DNA of 5,728 nucleotides from Lentisphaeria bacterium. Its GTDB lineage: Bacteria > Verrucomicrobiota > Lentisphaeria > Victivallales > UBA1829. The DNA is taken from positions 1 through 5,728 of the forward strand of contig JAFYBD010000043.1 of assembly GCA_017540385.1 (NCBI GenBank). The letters run 5' to 3'. This document shows positions 1 through 4,986 of the stretch, in pieces; positions within the stretch are counted from its first letter, which is position 1, and each line of letters begins with the position of its first letter. The translations under genes were made by a program, and so were the position numbers. Under the pieces are notes generated by a model. The model was not told the DNA's origin. It made no database searches and was given only the letters and a program-made list of their open reading frames with translations.

Positions 1-1305
1 CTCTGTGTGTCCGGTGAATCTGAGGAGGGTGTCGCCTCGACCGCGGGAAATGCCGCCGGCGCCGGGTGCGCCGTTGCCTTCGGCGCTGCCCTGGCCCTGG
101 CCTTCGCCCTGACCTTCGCCCTGGCCTTGTCCTTGTCCGGCGGCGTCGGAGAGTTCGGACGCGCCCGGCGCGTTCTCCTCCAGCCATTGCTGAAGCGCCT
201 CGGCGCTGTTCTGATAGTCGGAATCGTTCGCGAGGCCGGTATCGCCGCCCTGCCCCTGGCCGTTGCCCTGACCGCCCTGCTGCTGCATCTGGTCGCGGCG
301 TGCCTGGGCGAGCTTTTCGAGGCGGTCGCGCAGATCCCGCGAACTGTTGGCGAGCTGATCGGCCATCGCCTGAAGCTGTTCCGGGGTCATGGACGCCGCG
401 AGGTTGTCGCCGCTCTGCTTCAGAAATTCCGCCAGTGCGGCGTCGTCCGCGGCAAGCTGTTCGGCGAGCTGTTTGAGCTGTTCCAGCGCCTTGCTCCGTC
501 CGGGAACATCCGGCGACAGGTTCGAGAGCGCGGCGGCCGTCTGGGCGAGGTGTTCGAAATTTTCGGCGGAGTGTTCCAGCGAACGCGACGCGTTGGCCGC
601 GAGGGCGTCCGTGAGGTTGCGGAGCGCGTCGATTGCCTCGAACGTTCTGGCGGGGGTTGCGCCGCTGCTGTTCTCCACGAGCTCGTCGAGTGCCTCCTGC
701 GCGGCTTCGACTTCCTCCTGCGGGACCAGCGGCTCCTGTTCGAGGATCTCCAGCTTCGATTCCAGTTCCTTTTTCTCCTCGTGGACGTCGAGCGTGCCGG
801 GTCCGGTGCGGAAGACCTCGCTGGTGTCGGCGAAGAACGCCGCGGCAAAGAAGACGACCGCGGTCAGAAACGCCATGAGGCGGGCCGCCGGAAACTGCAT
901 GGTCAGATCCGGCGCCTGCGGCGCTGTGATCTTTCCCGCCCACGCCGAACAGTCCGTTTCGAGCGCCGCCGCCAGAAATCCGCCGCAGTTCGCGTTCGCA
1001 TCCAGCCAGACCGTGAGCTTGCGTTTCGACGGCGTGAGGCGGATCGCGCGATACCATGCGGAAGCGAGCGCTGCCGCGACAAGCACGGCGCAGGATGCGA
1101 TCACCGCTTCGGGCGGCCATTCCGGAAACGCCAGTTTCCAGGCCAGCACGATGCCGCCCGCGAGGAAGAACGCCGCCGCGCAGAACGCGGCCGCTTCCCG
1201 CAGAAACAGACGGTTGCGGATGCCGTCGTAAAACGCGTCGACGGGCGCGTTCACCGTTTTGTTTGCGAAAGCCGGGAGATTGTTTGTGATGGCGGGCTGT
1301 TCCAA
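1..1305 (-). CDS. Uncharacterised three-helix membrane protein with coiled-coil region and GQGQG linker (3' end outside window)
   Basis: No function can be assigned. The 435 visible codons run without a stop to the window edge. Start: TTG at 1305-1303, preceded by AAAGGA seven bases upstream. No ATG, GTG or TTG lies between it and the in-frame stop at 1363-1365, and the first internal ATG (codon 136) would remove two membrane segments. Hydrophobic segments lie at about residues 39-55, 67-86 and 142-159. Residues 96-135 (VWLDANANCGGFLAAALETD) resemble the 'aligned Leu-Asp, Gly-Gly, Thr/Leu-Ala-x-Glu' stretch I recall from DUF4175-like membrane proteins. Residues 173-335 are rich in Glu, Gln, Leu and Ala and look helical or coiled-coil. 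Residues 336-415 are low complexity with many Gly-Gln/Gly-Glu dipeptides. They lead into ISRGRGDTLLRFTGHTE, a tail type I associate with planctomycete and lentisphaerote proteins encoded near MoxR/DUF58 clusters. That association is memory-based. The gene is divergent from the glycosyltransferase. Confidence 0.85.
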   Translation of the reverse strand, partial: MEQPAITNNLPAFANKTVNAPVDAFYDGIRNRLFLREAAAFCAAAFFLAGGIVLAWKLAFPEWPPEAVIASCAVLVAAALASAWYRAIRLTPSKRKLTVWLDANANCGGFLAAALETDCSAWAGKITAPQAPDLTMQFPAARLMAFLTAVVFFAAAFFADTSEVFRTGPGTLDVHEEKKELESKLEILEQEPLVPQEEVEAAQEALDELVENSSGATPARTFEAIDALRNLTDALAANASRSLEHSAENFEHLAQTAAALSNLSPDVPGRSKALEQLKQLAEQLAADDAALAEFLKQSGDNLAASMTPEQLQAMADQLANSSRDLRDRLEKLAQARRDQMQQQGGQGNGQGQGGDTGLANDSDYQNSAEALQQWLEENAPGASELSDAAGQGQGQGEGQGEGQGQGSAEGNGAPGAGGISRGRGDTLLRFTGHTE

Positions 1306-1312
1306 TGCGGTG

Positions 1313-1319
1313 TCCTTTC
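1313..1319 (-). promoter_or_regulatory. Ribosome binding site that fixes a TTG start
   Basis: GAAAGGA on the minus strand lies seven bases before TTG at 1305-1303. It matters because the downstream gene has no ATG or GTG near this point. The same AAAGGA core, at similar spacing, precedes rubrerythrin and der in this window, so it is the local pattern. Confidence 0.75.
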
Positions 1320-1342
1320 GGGGTGAATTCTGTTCGAAAATC

Positions 1343-1355
1343 CGCCGTACGGGCG
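1343..1355. other. Short palindrome CCGTACGG in the membrane protein leader
   Basis: CGCCGTACGGGCG contains the perfect 8-base palindrome CCGTACGG (1345-1352) and can form a four-pair CGCC/GGCG hairpin. It lies between the minus-strand promoter and the TTG start, so it could be an operator or leader structure. A palindrome this short in GC-rich DNA could equally be chance, and no regulator is encoded nearby. Confidence 0.2.
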
Positions 1356-1388
1356 AAAAAGTTTATTCTTTTCTGAATTTTCTTCTTT

Positions 1389-1416
1389 AATATATCGCGC
1401 GTGCGGCGTTTTTCAA
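1389..1416 (-). promoter_or_regulatory. Sigma-70-type promoter for the membrane protein gene
   Basis: On the minus strand a -35 box TTGAAA (1416-1411) is followed by a 16-base spacer and the -10 box TATATT (1394-1389). Each box matches the consensus at five of six positions. The predicted transcript start near 1382 gives a leader of about 77 bases before the TTG start. The surrounding region is clearly more AT-rich than the genes. The promoter has the same boxes and spacer as the divergent one at 1491-1518, which supports both. Confidence 0.7.
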
Positions 1417-1490
1417 GCTGAAAACGGGGAAAGATGAATTTTTTTATGAGGTTGGAACGGGGAAGTTTCCTGCGAAAGTGCGCCGCGTGC

Positions 1491-1518
1491 TTGAAAAATG
1501 CTGTGTCCGATGTATATT
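1491..1518 (+). promoter_or_regulatory. Sigma-70-type promoter for the glycosyltransferase gene
   Basis: TTGAAA (1491-1496), a 16-base spacer, then TATATT (1513-1518). The predicted transcript start is near 1525, giving a leader of about 57 bases before the ATG at 1582. An in-frame ATG at 1498 lies inside this promoter, which argues against that ATG as the translation start. Confidence 0.7.
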
Positions 1519-1581
1519 TACAGGATTCATGTTTTGAGAACGGCGGCCTCCCGCTGTTCGGAAACAACCCCCGGAGCGAAG

Positions 1582-2373
1582 ATGTTCAACGGAAAAAAAG
1601 TCGTCGTGGTGATGCCTGCGTACAACGCGGAAAAGACCCTCGAAAAAACCTTCCGCGAGGCCGCTGCCCAGCCGTTCGTCGATCAGGTCGTGATCGTGGA
1701 CGACGCGAGCGCGGACGGCACGTGGGAGGCGGCGTCGCGCATCGACGGCGCGGTCACGTACCGGATGCCGCGGAACACCGGCTACGGCGGCAACCAGAAG
1801 CAGTGCTACAAGCTCGCGCTTGAGCTCGGCGCGGACGTCGTGATCATGGTGCATCCGGACTACCAGTACACGCCGATGCTGATCCCCGCGATGGCCGCCA
1901 TGATCGGCAACGGTCTGTACCACTGTACGCTCGGGTCGCGCATCCTCGGCGGCTGCGCGTTGCGCGGCGGGATGCCGTTCTACAAATACGTCTCGAACCG
2001 CGCCCTCACGTTTGTTGAAAATCTGCTGATGGGGCAGAAGCTCTCCGAATACCACACCGGCTACCGCGCTTTTTCGCGCGAGCTGCTCGAGTCTCTCGAC
2101 CTGAGCGGGAACTCCGACGACTTCATCTTCGACAACCAGATGCTCGCGCAGATCGCGTGGACCGGGGCCGTGATCGCCGAAGTCTCGTGCCCGACGAAGT
2201 ATTTCGAGGAGGCGTCCAGCATTTCGTTCCGGCGGAGCGTGAAGTACGGATTCGGCTGCCTTGCTGTTGCGATGCGGTATTTCCTCGCGCGGACCGGATT
2301 GGCCGGGTGGCGTCTGCTTCCGTCCGCGAACCGCGGGAAACTTGCTCCGGCGATGCTGAAAAAGACACTCTGA
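1582..2373 (+). CDS. Family 2 glycosyltransferase, dolichol-phosphate-mannose-synthase-like, cytosolic
   Basis: A 263-residue GT-A fold glycosyltransferase that should transfer a sugar from a nucleotide-sugar donor to a lipid or glycan acceptor; neither substrate can be read from the sequence. Visible motifs are VVVVMPAYNAEKTL (7-20, strand 1 and nucleotide-binding loop), VIVDDASADGTW (37-48, the DD typical of GT2), NTGYGGNQ (65-72) and HPDYQY (91-96, in the place of the DXD metal site). The later stretches SRILGG (119-124) and SEYHTGYRAFSRE (155-167) fit the DPM/DPG-synthase-like subgroup. No transmembrane tail is present, unlike polyprenyl-phosphate-anchored relatives such as GtrB/ArnC. The length fits a single catalytic domain. 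The ATG at 1582 is chosen because GGAG (1573-1576) lies five bases upstream and residue 5 begins the first conserved strand. The more upstream ATG at 1498 overlaps the promoter. It stands alone on the plus strand, 208 bases ahead of the rubrerythrin start site. Confidence 0.9.
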   Translation: MFNGKKVVVVMPAYNAEKTLEKTFREAAAQPFVDQVVIVDDASADGTWEAASRIDGAVTYRMPRNTGYGGNQKQCYKLALELGADVVIMVHPDYQYTPMLIPAMAAMIGNGLYHCTLGSRILGGCALRGGMPFYKYVSNRALTFVENLLMGQKLSEYHTGYRAFSRELLESLDLSGNSDDFIFDNQMLAQIAWTGAVIAEVSCPTKYFEEASSISFRRSVKYGFGCLAVAMRYFLARTGLAGWRLLPSANRGKLAPAMLKKTL

Positions 2374-2437
2374 CCATTCGGAAACATTCCTGGCCGAACG
2401 GGGCGCAAAAAAAGCCGAAAAAAGTCGGGAACGCGAT

Positions 2438-2468
2438 TTGACATTCGGAAATTTGGAGCTACTGTAAA
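2438..2468 (+). promoter_or_regulatory. Probable rubrerythrin promoter
   Basis: A perfect -35 box TTGACA (2438-2443) is followed, after a long 19-base spacer, by TGTAAA (2463-2468), a four-of-six match to the -10 consensus. The predicted start near 2475 leaves a leader of about 100 bases. The non-ideal spacer could mean that an activator is needed, but no recognisable PerR or Fur box overlaps it. The -35 is convincing; the exact -10 is less so. Confidence 0.5.
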
Positions 2469-2485
2469 TCTGCGGAAATTACTAC

Positions 2486-2503
2486 CCGGCGTCTCCCCGC
2501 CGG
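2486..2503 (+). other. GC-rich hairpin in the rubrerythrin leader
   Basis: CCGGCG (2486-2491), loop TCTCCC, CGCCGG (2498-2503) form a perfect six-pair stem. It is followed by ACCCTTTCACCCC, which has no proper T-run. It may be a leader structure affecting mRNA stability, or a weak end point for read-through from the glycosyltransferase gene, which otherwise shows no clear terminator in 2374-2437. Confidence 0.3.
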
Positions 2504-2572
2504 ACCCTTTCACCCCATCACATTCCAACCCCGTCATGCGTCCGACCGGAGCATGAAGAAAGGACCCCCATC

Positions 2573-3124
2573 ATGAAGTACGTTTGCCAGGTCTGCGGCT
2601 ATGTCCACGAAGGCGACAATCCCCCCGAATTCTGCCCCCAGTGCAAGGCCCCGGCCTCCAAGTTCATCGCCAAGGATGAAAATGCCGATACCATGTCCTT
2701 CGCCACCGTCCACAGCATCGGAGACGGCAAGGTCGACGACAAGGAGATCATGGAAGGCCTCCACGCCAACTTCACGGGCGAATGCACCGAAGTCGGCATG
2801 TACCTCGCCATGAGCCGCGTGGCCGACCGCGAAGGCTATCCCGAGATCGCCGAAGCCTACAAGCGCATCGCGTTCGAAGAGGCCGAACACGCCGCCAAGT
2901 TCGCCGAACTCCTCGGCGAAGTCGTCGCCCCCTGCACGAAGACCAACCTGACCAAGCGCGTGGAAGCCGAACAGGGCGCCTGTGCCGGCAAGTTCGAGAT
3001 CGCGAAGAAGGCCAAACAGCTCGGCTTCGACGCCATCCACGACACCGTGCACGAAATGGCAAAGGACGAAGCCCGCCACGGCGCGGCGTTCGCCGGCCTC
3101 CTGAAGCGCTATTTCAAGGACTGA
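2573..3124 (+). CDS. Reverse rubrerythrin (N-terminal rubredoxin domain, C-terminal diiron domain)
   Basis: A cytoplasmic non-haem iron peroxidase that reduces hydrogen peroxide (and oxygen in some clostridial homologues) using electrons from NAD(P)H through a rubredoxin reductase. It protects anaerobes from oxidative stress. At 183 residues it has the normal full length. The rubredoxin-like iron site comes first: C5-x-x-C8-G and C21-P-x-C24, so the domain order is reversed from classical rubrerythrin. The four-helix diiron domain spans about residues 55-183. Likely ligands are E70 (GECTEVGMY), E103 and H106 (EEAEH), E133 (EAEQGAC) and E166 and H169 (DEARH). These are assigned by matching the known ExxH pairs. 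Start: ATG with AAAGGA (2559-2564) eight bases upstream. Alanine codons are mostly GCC (about 22 of 27 by hand count), while the neighbouring glycosyltransferase prefers GCG. This hints at high expression. It is transcribed alone, convergent with der. Confidence 0.95.
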   Translation: MKYVCQVCGYVHEGDNPPEFCPQCKAPASKFIAKDENADTMSFATVHSIGDGKVDDKEIMEGLHANFTGECTEVGMYLAMSRVADREGYPEIAEAYKRIAFEEAEHAAKFAELLGEVVAPCTKTNLTKRVEAEQGACAGKFEIAKKAKQLGFDAIHDTVHEMAKDEARHGAAFAGLLKRYFKD

Positions 3125-3142
3125 TCCCGAAATAGACGTTTC

Positions 3143-3237
3143 GCCTTAAAAAGCTTTGCCCGTATCCGAAGGTGTTCGACCTCGGATACGGGCTTCTTTT
3201 TCGTCTGAATATGGACGGATGTTCCGCTTTTTAAGGC
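3143..3237. repeat. Perfect 12-base inverted repeat enclosing the shared terminator
   Basis: GCCTTAAAAAGC at 3143-3154 and its exact reverse complement GCTTTTTAAGGC at 3226-3237 form the outer arms of a nested inverted repeat, with a 71-base interior that contains the terminator hairpin. The right arm directly abuts the TGA stop of der; the left arm begins 18 bases after the rubrerythrin stop. Each arm therefore sits at nearly the same place behind its own gene. Confidence 0.85.
3158..3200. terminator. Bidirectional intrinsic terminator between rubrerythrin and der
   Basis: A perfect 12-pair stem, GCCCGTATCCGA (3158-3169) with TCGGATACGGGC (3182-3193), is extended by an inner GGT/ACC or AGGT/ACCT helix past one bulged A and closed by a GTTCG loop. 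On the plus strand TTCTTTTT (3194-3201) follows. On the minus strand the stem is followed by AAAGCTTTTT (complement of 3157-3148), so it should stop transcription from both convergent genes. Confidence 0.9.
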
Positions 3238-4827
3238 TCAGTCCTGTTCGCTGCGGCGGGCGTTCTGCGCGGAGGTCTTCTTCTTGAAGTTGGACTTCTT
3301 CTTCGCGGTCTTCGCCTGCTTCGCGTTCGCGAATTTCTTCTTTTTTCCGGTGCTGCCCGCGTGATTCACGACCTCGGAAAGGTCGCGGCGGTCGCGTTCC
3401 TGCAGGACGATGCGGATGGGTACGCCGACGAGGTTGAACGCGACGCGGAAGTAGTTGGAAAGATACGCCTTGTAGCTGTCGGCGCAGTAGTCGCGCTTGT
3501 TGATGAAGAGGATAAAGTGCGGCGGTGCGGTCTCGGTCATGGTTCCGTAGTAGATCTTCAGCGGCTTGAGGCCGACGACGGGGGGCGCGGTGCGCGTGAC
3601 GGCGTCCTGGATCACGCGGTTCAGCATGGCCGTGGTGATGCGAGCGGAGAGCTGTGCGCGGACCTGCGCGATCAGATCGTACAGGCCGTTGAGGTTTTCG
3701 CCTGTGAGTGCGGAAACGAAGATGAGGGGCGCGTAGCTCATTTTCGGGAGGGAGTCGCGGAATTCGCGGATGAGCTCGTCGCGGGAGGTCTTTTCGGGGC
3801 GGATGTCCCACTTGTTGACCACGAGGATGCAGCCCTTGCCGGACTCCTCGATCATGCGGGCGATGGTCTTGTCCTGCGAGGTGGCCGCACCTTTGTCGGC
3901 CTCGACCACGAAGAGCACGATGTCGCAGGTATCGAGGGAGTTCTGGGCGCGCATCATGCTGTACTGTTCGACCGCGCCGTCGACCTTGGATTTCTTGCGG
4001 AGTCCGGCTGTGTCGACCAGCACGGCTCGAATGGTCTCGCTGTCGGAGCATTTGAGCTCGAATTCGACGTCGATGGAGTCGCGGGTGGTGCCCGCGACGT
4101 CGCTGACGATCACGCGGTCCTTTCCGATCAGGCGGTTCACGAGGGAGGATTTGCCGACGTTGGGGCGGCCGAGCACGGCGATCTTCAGGGCGTGCGCGGC
4201 GAGTTCGCCCTCGCTGGGTTCGATGGAGGAGAGCGCGTCCTCGAGGACGTCCTCGATGCCGAGTTTGTGCAGACAGGAGACGGGGTGGACGTGTTCGAAT
4301 CCGAGGGTGTGGAAATCGTCGGCGAGGAGCGCGTCGGAACGGTTGTCGGCCTTGTTCGCGATCAGGTAGACGGGCTTGCCGCAGGCGCGGAGACGGTCGG
4401 CGATGCCGTGGTCGAGCGGGAGGAGCCCGGCCTGGACGTCGACGACGAAGAGAATGGCGGCGGCGTCCTCGATGGCGGCGGCGACCTGTTCGGCGATGAG
4501 CTTGTCCCACTTGCCGACGGAGTTCGTCTCGTTCTCGAACATGCCGAGTCCGCCGGTGTCGATGAGGTTGAAGCGTCTGCCGTGCCACACGCCGGAGGCG
4601 CTGACGCGGTCGCGCGTGACGCCGCAGTCGAAATGTACGATGGCCTGACGGCGGCCGAGGATGGCGTTGAAGAGAGAGGATTTGCCGACGTTGGGGCGGC
4701 CGACGATCGCGAGGGACGGTAGCTCCATGTGTGCGCAGGAGTCGACGAACGAGGCGGAGACGGGTTCCGAATCGTCCCTGCGGGAAGTCCTGCGGGGTCT
4801 GGTCTTCTGAATTCGTTTGCCTTTCAT
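3238..4827 (-). CDS. der: Ribosome biogenesis GTPase Der (EngA), with tandem GTPase domains
   Basis: Der is an essential GTPase that acts in late assembly of the 50S ribosomal subunit. The 529-residue product has two tandem G domains and a C-terminal KH-like domain, the family signature. G domain 1: GRPNVGKSS (43-51), GVTRDR (69-74), DTGG (90-93), NKAD (158-161). G domain 2: GRPNVGKSS (220-228), GTTRD (246-250), DTAG (272-275), NKWD (338-341), VSALTG near the G5 position. The KH-like domain occupies roughly residues 390-485, followed by a Lys-rich tail of about 39 residues. The chosen start has GAAAGGAG (4842-4835) seven bases upstream. It gives a basic 33-residue extension before the usual family start. 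An ATG at 4728 (codon 34) would remove the extension but lacks a good ribosome binding site. An in-frame ATG at 4890 is even less supported. The protein is longer than the roughly 440-490 residues usual for Der because of both tails. Confidence 0.97.
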   Translation of the reverse strand: MKGKRIQKTRPRRTSRRDDSEPVSASFVDSCAHMELPSLAIVGRPNVGKSSLFNAILGRRQAIVHFDCGVTRDRVSASGVWHGRRFNLIDTGGLGMFENETNSVGKWDKLIAEQVAAAIEDAAAILFVVDVQAGLLPLDHGIADRLRACGKPVYLIANKADNRSDALLADDFHTLGFEHVHPVSCLHKLGIEDVLEDALSSIEPSEGELAAHALKIAVLGRPNVGKSSLVNRLIGKDRVIVSDVAGTTRDSIDVEFELKCSDSETIRAVLVDTAGLRKKSKVDGAVEQYSMMRAQNSLDTCDIVLFVVEADKGAATSQDKTIARMIEESGKGCILVVNKWDIRPEKTSRDELIREFRDSLPKMSYAPLIFVSALTGENLNGLYDLIAQVRAQLSARITTAMLNRVIQDAVTRTAPPVVGLKPLKIYYGTMTETAPPHFILFINKRDYCADSYKAYLSNYFRVAFNLVGVPIRIVLQERDRRDLSEVVNHAGSTGKKKKFANAKQAKTAKKKSNFKKKTSAQNARRSEQD

Positions 4828-4834
4828 GCTCGTG

Positions 4835-4842
4835 CTCCTTTC
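4835..4842 (-). promoter_or_regulatory. Strong ribosome binding site that decides the der start
   Basis: GAAAGGAG on the minus strand lies seven bases before ATG at 4827-4825. It is the best Shine-Dalgarno match in the window and favours this ATG over the alternatives at 4890 and 4728. Confidence 0.8.
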
Positions 4843-4940
4843 AACGCGTGGAAAGCGCGGGGTGATTTGAGGGGAAAATGGGTGCGGCACCGATTGAGGC
4901 CGGGCGGGAACGCCGGTCGCGCACGATGCCGCAGGAGAAA

Positions 4941-4970
4941 CGCCGCCGCCGGGACGAACGGACGGCGGCG
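4941..4970 (-). terminator. GC-rich hairpin behind the GGGtGRT gene, possible terminator
   Basis: Read on the minus strand, CGCCGCCG (4970-4963) pairs with CGGCGGCG (4951-4944, or in a shifted register 4948-4941), leaving a loop of 11 to 14 bases. GTTTCTCC follows. It lies 17 bases after the TGA of the upstream gene, where a terminator is expected, but the T-tract is short, so partial read-through into der is likely. No convincing promoter for der is visible in 4843-4940. Confidence 0.45.
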
Positions 4971-4986
4971 CGAGGTGTCAGCCGGA

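Noticed and set aside
7..1326. Plus-strand open frame of 439 codons opposite the membrane protein
   Set aside because: It lies in the codon-aligned antisense register of a well-supported gene. The Gly-Gln and Leu-Ala repeats seen in it are complements of the real gene's low-complexity codons. It has no ribosome binding site and no recognisable domain.
1498..1581. Upstream ATG start for the glycosyltransferase
   Set aside because: The ATG is inside the predicted promoter, has no ribosome binding site, and the added 28 residues do not resemble the family N-terminus.
1434..1823. Possible 129-codon plus-strand gene starting with ATG at 1434
   Set aside because: It overlaps the glycosyltransferase in another frame, becomes Arg-rich there, and its purine-rich GGGGAAAG touches the ATG with no usable spacing.
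2375..2400. Hairpin TTCGG/CCGAA as terminator of the glycosyltransferase gene
   Set aside because: A five-pair stem with a 12-base loop and no T-run after it, only an A-rich stretch; too weak to call.
2375..2451. Ten-base direct repeat CATTCGGAAA at 2375-2384 and 2442-2451
   Set aside because: Only two copies and ten bases. The second overlaps the -35 region, but there is no symmetry or regular spacing to suggest an operator.
2430..2572. PerR or Fur operator upstream of rubrerythrin
   Set aside because: No sequence near the promoter resembles the TTATAAT-type PerR box or the GATAATGATTATC-type Fur box.
3146..4588. Second minus-strand open frame of 480 codons overlapping der
   Set aside because: It is an alternative frame of the same gene, extremely Arg/Pro-rich, and it runs through the terminator region. 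This is typical of out-of-frame translation.
3361..4722. Plus-strand open frame of 453 codons opposite der
   Set aside because: Der is unambiguous here from its GTPase motifs. Long antisense frames are expected in GC-rich DNA, and the translation is Gly/Asp/Val-rich without domain features.
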